Shown piece by piece: positions 25,777-35,540 of a stretch of 64,000 nt of DNA (position 1 is the first letter of the stretch; each line of letters begins with the position of its first letter). The notes beneath the pieces were generated by a model. That model was not told where the DNA came from. It saw nothing but the letters and a program-made list of their open reading frames with translations, and did no database searches. Made by a program: the position numbers and the translations under genes. This DNA is from Rhizobium anhuiense (lineage in GTDB: Bacteria > Pseudomonadota > Alphaproteobacteria > Rhizobiales > Rhizobiaceae): assembly GCF_003985145.1 (NCBI RefSeq), contig NZ_ML133529.1, forward strand, positions 62,001 through 126,000, written 5' to 3'.

Positions 25777-28700
25777 ATGGACGCGATGAATGCCGATGGC
25801 TCGCACCAGCCGCTGTGGTACAAGGATGCGATCATCTACCAGCTGCACATCAAGTCGTTCTACGACGCCAATGGCGACGGGGTCGGCGATTTTGCCGGCC
25901 TGCACCAGAAGCTCGATCACATTGCGGCCCTCGGCGTCAACGCCATCTGGCTGCTGCCGTTCTTTCCCTCTCCGCGCCGCGACGACGGCTATGACATTGC
26001 CGATTATGGCAATGTCAGCTCCGATTACGGGACGGTGGAGGATTTCCGCGCCTTCGTCGATGCTGCTCACCAGCGCAATATCCGCGTCATCATCGAGCTC
26101 GTCATCAACCACACCTCCGATCAGCATCCTTGGTTCCAGCGCGCCCGCCAGGCGCCAGCGGGATCACCGGAGCGCGACTTCTACGTTTGGTCGGATACCG
26201 ATCAGAAATTTCCGGAAACGCGGATTATTTTCATCGACACGGAAAAATCCAACTGGACATGGGACGCCGTTGCCGGCGCCTATTACTGGCACCGCTTCTA
26301 TTCCCATCAACCCGACCTGAATTTCGACAGCCCCCTCGTCATGGAGGAATTGCTGAGGGTGATGCGCTTCTGGCTGGAAACCGGCATAGACGGATTTCGT
26401 CTCGACGCGATCCCCTACCTCGTCGAGCGCGAGGGAACGATCAACGAAAACTTGCCGGAAACCCATGCAATCCTCAGACGCATTCGCGCCGCTCTCGACG
26501 CCACCCATCCCGGCGTGATGCTGCTTGCCGAGGCCAATCAGTGGCCGGAGGACACGCGCGAATATTTCGGGGACGGCGACGAATGCCACATGGCCTTCCA
26601 CTTCCCGCTGATGCCACGGATGTATATGGCGATCGCCAAGGAGGACCGGTTCCCGATCACCGACATCCTGCGTCAGACGCCGGAGATTCCCGACAACTGC
26701 CAATGGGCGATCTTCCTTCGCAACCACGACGAGTTGACGCTCGAAATGGTGACCGACGCCGAGCGGGACTATCTTTGGGAGACCTATGCATCCGACAAGC
26801 GCGCCCGCATCAATCTCGGCATAAGGCGGCGCCTGGCGCCGCTGATGGAACGCGACCGCCGGCGGATCGAACTGATGAACGCGTTGCTTCTGTCGATGCC
26901 GGGAACGCCGGTGATCTATTATGGCGACGAGATCGGCATGGGGGACAATATCTATCTCGGCGACCGGGATGGGGTGAGGACGCCGATGCAATGGTCTCCG
27001 GACCGCAATGGCGGCTTCTCCAGGGTAGACCCGGCGCGTCTCGTCCTGCCGCCGGTCGCCGATCCGCTCTACGGTTTCGAGGCCGTCAACGTCGAGGCGC
27101 AGAGCACGGACGCGCATTCGCTGCTCAACTGGACGCGCAAAATGCTGGCGCTACGCGGCAGGCATCCGGCTTTCGGACGTGGTTCGCTGCGGTTCCTCTC
27201 ACCGGAGAACCGCAAGATCCTTGCCTATCTCCGGGAATATGAAGACGAGACCCTGCTTTGCGTCGCAAACCTCTCGCGGCTGCCCCAGGCCGTCGAACTC
27301 GACCTGTCGAGCTTCGAGGGCCGCGTGCCCATCGAACTGACCGGCATGTCACCCTTTCCGCCGATCGGTCAACTGACCTATCTGCTGACGCTGCCGCCCT
27401 ACGGCTTCTTCTGGTTCCAATTGGAGGCCGATGCCGACCCGCCGGCATGGCGCACCGCGCCGCCGGAGCAGCTTCCAGATCTGGTGACGATGGTCATCCG
27501 CCGCGGCCTGCTCGATCTTGTCGATGAACCCAAGCTTGCGCGCGCCCTCAGCACTGAAATCCTGCCTGCCTATCTCGCGAAACGGCGGTGGTTCGGGGCG
27601 AAGGACCAGGCGCTTCAGGCAGCACGTCTGATCTCCGCAACGCCGATCCCGTTCGCCGACGGCATCGTTCTCGGTGAATTGGAAGCCGTGCTGCCGAACC
27701 ATAGCGAATCTTATCAACTGCCGCTGGCGGTCGCCTGGGACGATGCGCAACCCTCCGCGCTGACCCAGCAACTGGCGCTCGGACGGATTCGCCAGGGCAG
27801 GCGCGTTGGCTTCCTGACGGATGGATTTGCCGTGGAGGCGATGGCGCGCGGCATCCTGCGCGGACTTCGCGACCGCTCGCGCATCACCGGCCGCACCGGC
27901 ACCCTCGAATTTCTCGGCACGGAGCGGCTCGATCGCCTTGAAGTCACTGACGACCTTGCGGTCCATTGGCTTTCGGCCGAGCAGTCCAACAGTTCGCTGA
28001 TCGTCGGCGACCTCGCGATGATCAAGCTGATCAGGCACATCTTTCCGGGTATCCATCCGGAGGTCGAGATGACGCGCTATCTCACCCGCGCCGGCTATGA
28101 CCACACGGCGCCCCTGCTCGGCGAGGTCGCGCACACCGATTCCAGCGGACGCCGTTCGACCTTGATCATCGTCCAGGGCGCGATCCGCAATCAAGGCGAC
28201 GCCTGGAACTGGATGTTGAACAATCTGCGCCGTGGGGCGGACGAACTCGTGCTGAACGACCCGGCCGTCCAGCCCGGCGACGACGTCTTCCGGTCGCTGA
28301 TCAGTTTCGTCGCGATGGTCGGCCTCCGGCTCGGCGAACTGCATGTCGTACTCGCCGGGGAGACCGATGACGAAGCCTTCAGTCCGGTGGTCGCAGGCAA
28401 CAGCGAGGTCGAGGCGATGAAGAACGCCGTTGCCGACGAGGTTGCCTATGCCCTGTCGAAACTTGCCGAACGCGAGGAGAACGCCGATCCGGCGATCGAC
28501 CTGCTCGCAGCACCGCTTCTCAAGCGCCGTTCCGAACTCGCCGAGCTCGCCGCGACGCTGGCGGCGAGCGCCCGGCATACGCTGATGACGCGCACGCATG
28601 GCGATTTCCATCTTGGCCAGATCCTCGTCAGCGAGGGCGATGCCGTCATCATCGACTTCGAGGGGGAACCCGCGAAAAACCTGACCGAGCGCCGCGCCAA

Positions 28701-29058
28701 GACCAACCCGCTGCGCGATGTCGCCGGGCTTTTGAGATCGCTGAGCTATCTCGTGGCCACCGCCCAACTCGATAACGACGCAGTCATCGAACACGAGAAC
28801 GAAGTCCGGCGCGAGGCGATCGCCCGCTTCGGGCGCCATGCCGAGGAGGCCTTTCTCGATGCCTATTCGCAGGCGGTCTCCGTATCGAAGGAGCTTGACA
28901 TGCCAGCCAATCAAAGACGGAGGGTTCTCGATGCCTTTCTTCTCGAAAAGGCCGCCTACGAGATCGCCTATGAAGCCCGCAACAGGCCGAAATGGCTTCC
29001 GATCCCATTATCCGGCTTTACCGAAATCGTATCGCGTCTGGCGGGGGTGAAGGCATGA
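25777..29058 (+). CDS. treS: Trehalose synthase / maltokinase fusion (TreS-Mak)
   Basis: This 1093-residue fusion has two parts. Residues 1 to about 550 are TreS, a GH13 enzyme that interconverts trehalose and maltose: nucleophile D210 (GFRLDAIPYL), acid/base E252 (LLAEANQWPED) and D318 (FLRNHDE). Residues from about 580 to the end are maltokinase, opening with LAKRRWFGAKDQ; HGDFHLGQ starts at 941 and IIDFEGEP contains the metal ligand D960. The product is maltose-1-phosphate for GlgE. In mycobacteria the two are separate proteins that form a complex; here channelling is built in. It sits directly between glgE and glgB with no gap. Confidence 0.95.
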   Translation: MDAMNADGSHQPLWYKDAIIYQLHIKSFYDANGDGVGDFAGLHQKLDHIAALGVNAIWLLPFFPSPRRDDGYDIADYGNVSSDYGTVEDFRAFVDAAHQRNIRVIIELVINHTSDQHPWFQRARQAPAGSPERDFYVWSDTDQKFPETRIIFIDTEKSNWTWDAVAGAYYWHRFYSHQPDLNFDSPLVMEELLRVMRFWLETGIDGFRLDAIPYLVEREGTINENLPETHAILRRIRAALDATHPGVMLLAEANQWPEDTREYFGDGDECHMAFHFPLMPRMYMAIAKEDRFPITDILRQTPEIPDNCQWAIFLRNHDELTLEMVTDAERDYLWETYASDKRARINLGIRRRLAPLMERDRRRIELMNALLLSMPGTPVIYYGDEIGMGDNIYLGDRDGVRTPMQWSPDRNGGFSRVDPARLVLPPVADPLYGFEAVNVEAQSTDAHSLLNWTRKMLALRGRHPAFGRGSLRFLSPENRKILAYLREYEDETLLCVANLSRLPQAVELDLSSFEGRVPIELTGMSPFPPIGQLTYLLTLPPYGFFWFQLEADADPPAWRTAPPEQLPDLVTMVIRRGLLDLVDEPKLARALSTEILPAYLAKRRWFGAKDQALQAARLISATPIPFADGIVLGELEAVLPNHSESYQLPLAVAWDDAQPSALTQQLALGRIRQGRRVGFLTDGFAVEAMARGILRGLRDRSRITGRTGTLEFLGTERLDRLEVTDDLAVHWLSAEQSNSSLIVGDLAMIKLIRHIFPGIHPEVEMTRYLTRAGYDHTAPLLGEVAHTDSSGRRSTLIIVQGAIRNQGDAWNWMLNNLRRGADELVLNDPAVQPGDDVFRSLISFVAMVGLRLGELHVVLAGETDDEAFSPVVAGNSEVEAMKNAVADEVAYALSKLAEREENADPAIDLLAAPLLKRRSELAELAATLAASARHTLMTRTHGDFHLGQILVSEGDAVIIDFEGEPAKNLTERRAKTNPLRDVAGLLRSLSYLVATAQLDNDAVIEHENEVRREAIARFGRHAEEAFLDAYSQAVSVSKELDMPANQRRRVLDAFLLEKAAYEIAYEARNRPKWLPIPLSGFTEIVSRLAGVKA

Positions 29059-31265
29059 ATGTTGAACGTTCGGAACTTCTATCAGGCATCGGACAGGATG
29101 CGTTATGGGCCCTGATCGAGGGACATCATGGCGATCCGTTTTCGATCCTCGGTCCCCACGAAAGCGGTGGCATGACGATCGTGCGGGTCTACCTGCCCGG
29201 CGCCGAAGCGGTCGATCTCATCGAGGCGGCGAGCGGTCGGGTGGTGACGCCTTTCAGCATCGGCCATCCGTCCGGCCTGTTTGCGGCAGTGGCCGCGTCG
29301 AGGACGGGATATCGGCTGCGGATCACCTGGCCGGATGCCGTCCAGATCACCGAGGATCCCTACAGTTTCGGCCTGCTGCTGGGAGAACTCGACCTCCATT
29401 TGATATCGGAAGGCACCCACTACAGCCTGAGCCGGACGCTCGGCGCTATGGCGATGTCGATCGACGGCATATCAGGGGTCCGCTTTGCCGTGTGGGCTCC
29501 GAATGCGCGCCGTGTCTCGGTCGTCGGCGACTTCAATGCCTGGGACGGGCGGCGAAACCCGATGCGGCTGAGACCGTCGGCGGGCGTCTGGGAACTGTTC
29601 GTTCCGCGCCTCGCCCCCGGCGAAAGATACAAGTTCGAGATCGTCGACGCGCAGGGGACCTGCCTGCCGCAGAAGGCCGATCCGGTGGCAAGGGCGAGCG
29701 AGGCCGCCCCGTCGACCGCATCCATCGTCGCATCGTCGACGCCGTTTCGATGGAGCGATGACGGCTGGATGAAGGGCCGATCCCTGCAAGACAGACTGGA
29801 GGGCGCATTCTCCGTCTACGAGGTGCACGCCGGCTCCTGGCTTCGCGATCAAAAGGATGGCAACAGGTCACTCGACTGGGTCGAGCTCAGCCAGCGGCTC
29901 GTTCCCTATGCCCGCGACATGGGTTTTACCCATATCGAGCTCCTCCCGATCATGGAGCATCCCTTCGGCGGCTCCTGGGGTTATCAGCCGCTCGGCCTGT
30001 TTGCGCCCACCGGCCGATACGGAACGCCTGAGGATCTCGCCTATTTCGTCGACCGGTGCCATGGCGCCGGGCTCGGCGTCATCCTCGACTGGGTGCCGGC
30101 CCATTTTCCCACAGACGTCTGGGGGCTTGCTCGCTTCGACGGCAGCGCACTCTACGAGCACGAAGATCCGCGCGAAGGCTTTCACCGCGACTGGAACACG
30201 CTGATCTACAATCTCGGCCGCAACGAGGTGAAAGGGTTCCTGATCGCCAGCGCGCTCGAATGGCTCGAGCGTTACCATATCGACGGTTTGCGGGTCGATG
30301 CGGTTGCCTCGATGCTTTACCGCGACTACAGCCGCAACGAGGGCGAGTGGATTCCCAACCAATATGGCGGTCGCGAAAACCTGGAAGCGGTCGAATTCTT
30401 CAAGCACCTGAATAGCATCATTCACGAGCGCTGCCCGCACGCGATGATGATCGCCGAGGAATCGACGGCCTGGCCCGGAGTGACGAAACCGCCGGAGCAG
30501 GGAGGACTCGGATTCGACATTAAATGGAACATGGGCTGGATGCATGACAGCCTGAGCTACATCGAGAAGGATCCGGTCTACCGGAGCTATCACCACGGTA
30601 CGATGACTTTCGGGATGATCTATGCCTATTCCGAGCGCTTCATGCTGCCGATTTCCCATGACGAGGTCGTCTACGGAAAGGGCTCGCTGCTGACCAAGAT
30701 GCCGGGCGACGAATGGCAGAAATTCGCCAATCTGCGCAGCTATCTTGCCTTCATGTGGGGCCATCCCGGCAAAAAGCTTCTGTTCATGGGCAGCGAAATC
30801 GCCCAGCCGGGCGAGTGGAACCATGACGGTTCGGTGACCTGGGATGTGCTGGACCGGCCCCAGCATGTCGGGATCCAGCGGCTGGTGCGGGATCTGAACA
30901 GGCTTTACGGGCAAGAGCCGGCATTGCAGTTCGGCGACTTTCACCCGGAGGGCTTCGAATGGGCGGCAGCCGACGACGCCGTCAATTCCGTTCTCGGGAT
31001 GCTCCGTTACGCGCCCGCCCGTGCTTCGTCGTTCCTGGTCGTGTCGAATTTCACGCCGGTGCCGCGCTACGGTTACAGGATCGGTGTGCCGAGCGACGGT
31101 GTGTGGATCGAACGGATAACGACCGATGCACGGGAATATGGCGGCTCGGGTCTGGTCAATGGCGCGGTGTCGACTGAACCCGTGGCGGCCCACGGCAGGC
31201 CCGTCTCCCTGTCGCTGACGCTGCCGCCGCTGTCGACGATGTTTCTGCAGGGGCCGTCGCCTTGA
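29055..31265 (+). CDS. glgB: 1,4-alpha-glucan branching enzyme
   Basis: This 736-residue enzyme introduces alpha-1,6 branches into glucan. I chose the ATG at 29055 because it overlaps the treS stop (ATGA); a longer frame upstream lies inside treS. An N-terminal N1 domain and a CBM48 domain (FAVWAPNARRVSVVGDFNAW) precede the GH13 barrel. The nucleophile is D415 (GLRVDAVASMLY), the acid/base is E468 (MIAEESTAWPGV), and the barrel is followed by LPISHDEVVYGKGSL. Length and residue positions match E. coli GlgB. It is the last gene of the operon and completes the GlgE pathway. Confidence 0.96.
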   Translation: MNVERSELLSGIGQDALWALIEGHHGDPFSILGPHESGGMTIVRVYLPGAEAVDLIEAASGRVVTPFSIGHPSGLFAAVAASRTGYRLRITWPDAVQITEDPYSFGLLLGELDLHLISEGTHYSLSRTLGAMAMSIDGISGVRFAVWAPNARRVSVVGDFNAWDGRRNPMRLRPSAGVWELFVPRLAPGERYKFEIVDAQGTCLPQKADPVARASEAAPSTASIVASSTPFRWSDDGWMKGRSLQDRLEGAFSVYEVHAGSWLRDQKDGNRSLDWVELSQRLVPYARDMGFTHIELLPIMEHPFGGSWGYQPLGLFAPTGRYGTPEDLAYFVDRCHGAGLGVILDWVPAHFPTDVWGLARFDGSALYEHEDPREGFHRDWNTLIYNLGRNEVKGFLIASALEWLERYHIDGLRVDAVASMLYRDYSRNEGEWIPNQYGGRENLEAVEFFKHLNSIIHERCPHAMMIAEESTAWPGVTKPPEQGGLGFDIKWNMGWMHDSLSYIEKDPVYRSYHHGTMTFGMIYAYSERFMLPISHDEVVYGKGSLLTKMPGDEWQKFANLRSYLAFMWGHPGKKLLFMGSEIAQPGEWNHDGSVTWDVLDRPQHVGIQRLVRDLNRLYGQEPALQFGDFHPEGFEWAAADDAVNSVLGMLRYAPARASSFLVVSNFTPVPRYGYRIGVPSDGVWIERITTDAREYGGSGLVNGAVSTEPVAAHGRPVSLSLTLPPLSTMFLQGPSP

Positions 31266-31304
31266 CGAGGTCTCAGTCCCTTGCGGCTTCGCGGTCGTTT
31301 GGCA

Positions 31305-32933
31305 TCATTCGGCATGTGGAGCCGCATGAATGAAAGGCCAGGGGCTCGCCTCGGATCCCTTCTCGACCGGAACCTCGATGAGAACGGGTTCGTCGAGTGA
31401 TAGGGCTTTCTCGAGCGCGTCTTTCAATGCGCCGGGGCTCGTCACCCTGAACGCGCGAATGCCGAAGCTCTCGCCAAGGGCGACGAAATCCGGATTGGTG
31501 AGGTCCGAGCCAAGATAGCGGCCCTTATACGCCTGCTTCTGGTCGCGCAGCACGTTGCCAAAGGCAGAATTGTTGAAGACGACAGCGATGACATTGATCT
31601 TGTGCTGGACGGCTGTGGCAAGTTCCTGAACGCCGAACAGGAAGCCGCCATCGCCGGAAATGGAAATAACGGCTTTGTCGGGATGAGCGACCTTGACGCC
31701 CAAGGCCGTGTTGAAGCCGAAACCCAGATTGTCCTGATAACCGCATGTGACGTATTGGCGAGGGCCATAGACCGGGAATGCAAATCGGGCGGTAAAGCCC
31801 ATCTGGCAGATTTCCTCGACGAAGAAGCCGTCCCTTGGCAGAGCTTCGCGGATGGCATCGAGATAGGCGAGCTGCGGCTGCACTGCCGAGAAGCGAGACC
31901 TGGCCTCTGCGTTGAGTTCGGCAAATTCGCGTGTGCGATCCTCGCGGCTGGAACCTGCCACGGCATCGAGCAGAGCCTGTGCTCCCGCCTTGGCATCGGA
32001 GACGATGCCCACATCGGGCTTGAGGCGGACCATTTCGGTCGGATCGATATCGATGCGGATGACCTTGAGACCTTTGGGCAGCCACTTCCATCGCATGAAC
32101 TGCAATTCGAGCCGGCTGCCGATGCCGATCAGGACGTCCACCTTCTTCCAGTATTCATAGGCGGCGACGAAATTCAGATAGTTCGGATGGTCGTCAGCGA
32201 CGATGCCCTTGCCGGAGCGATGGGCGGTGACGGGGGCCTGCAGCAGTTCTGCAAGTGCTGCGATCTCGGCGCCGGCATCTGCCGCACCGCCGCCGACCAT
32301 GATCATCGGGTTCTTGGCACCTGAAATCAGTGCCGCTGCGGCGGCGATCGCATCGGGGTTCACGACCGGAGAAAGCGCTCTCGAACCGACGGGAAGGTCG
32401 ATTTCAGGGCCGGATTGTCCAAACACGTCCCATGGCGCTTCGACCGCTCCCGGACCTTGGCGGCCCGAGAGCATTTTACTGACGACCCCGGCCATGACGG
32501 GACCGGTTTCGGACAGGTGATTGATGCGTTCCGCCGTCTTGGTGATTCCGCGCATCGTGGCGAGCTGATCCGGCAATTCGTGCAACTGCCCTCTGCCTTG
32601 ACCGATCAAATGGGACATGATGTTGCCGGTAATGCAAAGCACTGGCGCGTTGGCGCCATAAGCGGTGCAGAGAGCTGCGCCGGAATTGAGGACGCCCGGC
32701 CCAGGCACGACGGTATAGGCGCCGATCCGGCCGGTGGACTTGGCATAGCCGTAAGCCATGTAGCCGGCGCCCTGCTCGTGCCGGGTGTGAATGAACCGAA
32801 CCTTATCGCCGGCGCCGTAAAGGGCATCGTTGAAATCATACATGTGGGCGCCGGGGATGCCGAAGACCGTGTCGATCCCATGGGCGACGAGGGAACGGGT
32901 CATCGCCTGACCGGTCGTTTCTTTCCTGCTCAT
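31305..32933 (-). CDS. Thiamine-diphosphate-dependent enzyme of the acetolactate synthase superfamily
   Basis: This 542-residue protein has the POX/ALS three-domain layout. The cofactor-activating Glu53 lies in the N-terminal domain (HTRHEQGAGYMAYGYA), a central FAD/nucleotide-type domain follows, and the C-terminal diphosphate-binding motif starts GDGGFLFGVQELATA and continues to NNSAFGN. It is not a canonical IlvB because no regulatory subunit gene is near. It lies 26 bp or less downstream of an aminotransferase gene, so it likely decarboxylates or carboligates the 2-oxoacid that enzyme makes. Substrate unknown; an aryl- or alkylpyruvate is my inference. Confidence 0.82.
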   Translation of the reverse strand: MSRKETTGQAMTRSLVAHGIDTVFGIPGAHMYDFNDALYGAGDKVRFIHTRHEQGAGYMAYGYAKSTGRIGAYTVVPGPGVLNSGAALCTAYGANAPVLCITGNIMSHLIGQGRGQLHELPDQLATMRGITKTAERINHLSETGPVMAGVVSKMLSGRQGPGAVEAPWDVFGQSGPEIDLPVGSRALSPVVNPDAIAAAAALISGAKNPMIMVGGGAADAGAEIAALAELLQAPVTAHRSGKGIVADDHPNYLNFVAAYEYWKKVDVLIGIGSRLELQFMRWKWLPKGLKVIRIDIDPTEMVRLKPDVGIVSDAKAGAQALLDAVAGSSREDRTREFAELNAEARSRFSAVQPQLAYLDAIREALPRDGFFVEEICQMGFTARFAFPVYGPRQYVTCGYQDNLGFGFNTALGVKVAHPDKAVISISGDGGFLFGVQELATAVQHKINVIAVVFNNSAFGNVLRDQKQAYKGRYLGSDLTNPDFVALGESFGIRAFRVTSPGALKDALEKALSLDEPVLIEVPVEKGSEASPWPFIHAAPHAE

Positions 32934-32959
32934 CTGAAGACTCCAATGCGGGCGTTCGG

Positions 32960-34150
32960 CTAGGCGACTGCCGATGATTTCAGGCAGCCTTCGGCTCGAA
33001 GCGCCGCGACAATGGCGCCGGCGTCGGCCGGCTGCATGCCGGCAAGGTTCATGCGCCCGGAATCCGCCATGTAGATACCGTGGCTCGCTCTGAGCGCTAC
33101 GGCCGTATCCTTCGACATGGCGAGATTGGAGAACAGACCGCGCTGCCGGGCGATGAAGGCCAGATCAGGGGAGGCGGCGGCGAGCGCTGCCCGGTTGCCG
33201 TTGACACGCTGGCACATCTCTTCGAGCTCGGCGCACCACATGGCCGTCATCTCGGCGCTCTCGAGAATGGTCCTGACGATGGCGGCGCCATGGTCGGGCG
33301 GCATGGACCAGTTCACACGGGCAAGTGCCGCCATGTTGCTTTCGGCTTTCCTCAGGTCATCTCCATTGCGGGCCATGACATAGAGCGCGCCGACACGCTC
33401 GCGATAGAGACCGAAATTCTTGTCGCAGGAATAGGCGATCAGCGCCTCATCGACTGCGTCGAGGACCATGCGTGCTGGCGCAGCATCCTGTTCGAGGCCG
33501 TCGCCAAGCCCCTGATAGGCGAGATCGATGAACGGCACCAGCCGATGCGCGACAAGGAGCTCGGTAATCTCTAGCCACTGTTCCATGGTGAAGTCGATAC
33601 CGGTCGGATTATGGCAGCAACCGTGAAGGAGAACGACGTCGCCTTCCCGAGCGGAAGACAAGGCGTCGATCACGCTTTCGAATATCACCTGCTGCGACGC
33701 CAGGTCGACGAAGGCGTACTCCTTTACCGGCAAGCGCGCCGAGCTGAAGATCGGCGCATGATTTGGCCAGCTTGGCGTCCCGAGCAGAACCTTCGCCGAT
33801 GGATTTGCCGCCTGGATAAGCTCGGCCCCGAGACGCAAGGCGCCGCTTCCACCGGGTGTCTGAATGCCGACGAGGCGTTGCGTAAACGTTGGCGATTTTC
33901 CGAAGATGATGGGCTGCAGCAGGCGCACGAATTGCAGGTCGCCTTCCGGCCCGAGATATTTCTTGCTGTCCTGGGTCTCCAGGAGAAACTGTTCCGCCGC
34001 TTTGACGGCACGCATCACCGGCGTGCGTCTCATGGCGTCACGATAGACGCCGACGCCAAGGTCGATTTTTCCGGGGCGATCGTCGGCCTGGAAGGCCTTG
34101 ATGAGTGCAAGCAGGCTGTCGGCCGGCCGACTGTTCAGTTCGTCAAACAC
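32960..34150 (-). CDS. Class I aromatic/aspartate aminotransferase
   Basis: This 396-residue PLP enzyme starts at the GTG at 34150, with AGGTGG five bases upstream; this gives the family's usual beginning (FDELNSRPADSLLALIKAF). A longer GTG frame from 34201 adds a tail not typical of the family. Key residues are the NPTG at 181-184, D209 that contacts the pyridine nitrogen, and the Schiff-base K244 in YSCDKNFGLYRERVG. These place it with the aspartate/tyrosine transaminases (AspC/TyrB group). It precedes the TPP enzyme in one operon and is divergent from an Lrp regulator. Confidence 0.9.
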   Translation of the reverse strand: MFDELNSRPADSLLALIKAFQADDRPGKIDLGVGVYRDAMRRTPVMRAVKAAEQFLLETQDSKKYLGPEGDLQFVRLLQPIIFGKSPTFTQRLVGIQTPGGSGALRLGAELIQAANPSAKVLLGTPSWPNHAPIFSSARLPVKEYAFVDLASQQVIFESVIDALSSAREGDVVLLHGCCHNPTGIDFTMEQWLEITELLVAHRLVPFIDLAYQGLGDGLEQDAAPARMVLDAVDEALIAYSCDKNFGLYRERVGALYVMARNGDDLRKAESNMAALARVNWSMPPDHGAAIVRTILESAEMTAMWCAELEEMCQRVNGNRAALAAASPDLAFIARQRGLFSNLAMSKDTAVALRASHGIYMADSGRMNLAGMQPADAGAIVAALRAEGCLKSSAVA

Positions 34151-34303
34151 AAGTCCACCTCGTTTCTTGAATTCTGGCTCGCAGACTAGCTGAACTTTCA
34201 CGACGAATTTCTGCGATTATCTCCCTGAAACCGCGCCATCATGCAGACAATCGGCGCGATATGGCTATGATGTGCAGAAATTCACCGTTCGAGGAGGGCG
34301 GTC

Positions 34304-34771
34304 ATGCTTGACCCATTCGATATCAAATTGCTTGCCGCCCTCCAGCAAAACAGCGAGGTGACGCAGAGCGAGCTGTCTCAGAAGGTCAATCTCTCTGCGA
34401 CCCAATGCGCTCGCCGTTTGGAAAGGCTGCGCAACGAGCAATATATCCAGAGTGTCGTCGCCATCCTCAATCCCGTGAAACTGGGTTTTACCGTCGTTGC
34501 CCATACGCTCGTCAGCTTGAGAGCACATACGGAAGGCGGCAACGAGCGGCTTCATCGCTTCATCGAGACCGCGCCGGAGATCCTGGAGTGTTATTCGCAG
34601 ACCGGCGACGCCGACTTTCTGATGAAGGTCATGACGCGCGACCTCGAACATCTCAGCCAGTTTCTCGAAAGAATGATCCGGGTCACCGACAATCTGGCGT
34701 CGGTCAAGTCAAGCATCGTCCTCAAGACACTGAAAAAGACGACCGCTTTGCCGCTGCAGATCGTGACCTGA
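34304..34771 (+). CDS. Lrp/AsnC-family transcriptional regulator
   Basis: This 155-residue protein has an N-terminal winged helix-turn-helix (TQSELSQKVNLSATQCARRL) and a C-terminal RAM ligand-binding domain typical of feast/famine regulators. It is transcribed divergently from the aminotransferase-TPP enzyme operon, with 153 bp between starts. In many Lrp-type pairs the regulator activates the divergent amino-acid catabolic genes when the amino acid is abundant, so that is the likely role here. The start ATG is preceded by GGAGG. Confidence 0.92.
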   Translation: MLDPFDIKLLAALQQNSEVTQSELSQKVNLSATQCARRLERLRNEQYIQSVVAILNPVKLGFTVVAHTLVSLRAHTEGGNERLHRFIETAPEILECYSQTGDADFLMKVMTRDLEHLSQFLERMIRVTDNLASVKSSIVLKTLKKTTALPLQIVT

Positions 34772-34778
34772 GACGCTC

Positions 34779-35540
34779 TCACCTGAGATAATGGATATGC
34801 GGGCGCGAGTGATAGGGTGAGGCTTCGATGCGGGCTTCGACGGAGAAGACGTCGCGCAGAAGGGCCTCGCTCAATACGTCCTGCGGTGCGCCGGTGGCGA
34901 CGATCCTGCCCTGCTGCATGATGATCAGCTGGTCGCAGAACATGGCGGCATGGTTGAGATCGTGCAAAGCGACGATGCTGGTGATCGGCAGGCCGGAGAC
35001 GAGCCGCATCAGGCCGATCTGGTGCTGGATGTCGAGATGGTTCGTCGGCTCGTCGAGGATCAGCTCCTGCGGCGACTGAGCGAGTGCCCTTGCGATATGG
35101 GTGCGCTGCTTTTCGCCGCCCGAGAGATTCTGCCAGCGATCGTCGCGTTTCTCCGCCATGCCGGCGCGCGCGAGCGCACTTTCGACCGCCTCTTCGTCGG
35201 CCTTGGTCCAGCCCGAGAACATCGACCGGTGCGGGAACCTTCCGAGCTTGACGACGTCGACCACCTTCAGATTGGCATTCGTCGTGGCATGCTGCTCGAC
35301 AAAGGCGATGCGCCGGGCGATCGAGCGGCGGTTGATCGTGCCGATATCGCTGCGGTCGAGCGTGACGCGGCCGGCATGCGGCCGCTTCAGGCCGGCGAGA
35401 AGCCTGAGCAGCGAGGTCTTGCCCGAGCCGTTCGGCCCGAGCAGGCCGAGCATCCGGCCGGGCTGCGCCTCCAGGGAGACGCCGTCCAGAATGGTCTTCC
35501 TGCCAATTTTCCAGGTGAGGTTGTCGGCCTTGATGCTCAT
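34779..35540 (-). CDS. FecE/BtuD-type ABC transporter ATPase (iron chelate or cobalamin)
   Basis: This 253-residue ATPase starts at the ATG at 35540, overlapping the permease end by 4 bp. The long frame upstream is an out-of-frame shadow of the permease. Walker A (GPNGSGKT) is at residues 35-42, the signature LSGGEKQR at 139-146, and the Walker B Asp at 163 (LILDEPTNHLD). It belongs to the siderophore/heme/B12 importer group. Together with the next two genes it makes a complete importer transcribed in the order binding protein, permease, ATPase. Confidence 0.92.
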   Translation of the reverse strand: MSIKADNLTWKIGRKTILDGVSLEAQPGRMLGLLGPNGSGKTSLLRLLAGLKRPHAGRVTLDRSDIGTINRRSIARRIAFVEQHATTNANLKVVDVVKLGRFPHRSMFSGWTKADEEAVESALARAGMAEKRDDRWQNLSGGEKQRTHIARALAQSPQELILDEPTNHLDIQHQIGLMRLVSGLPITSIVALHDLNHAAMFCDQLIIMQQGRIVATGAPQDVLSEALLRDVFSVEARIEASPYHSRPHIHYLR

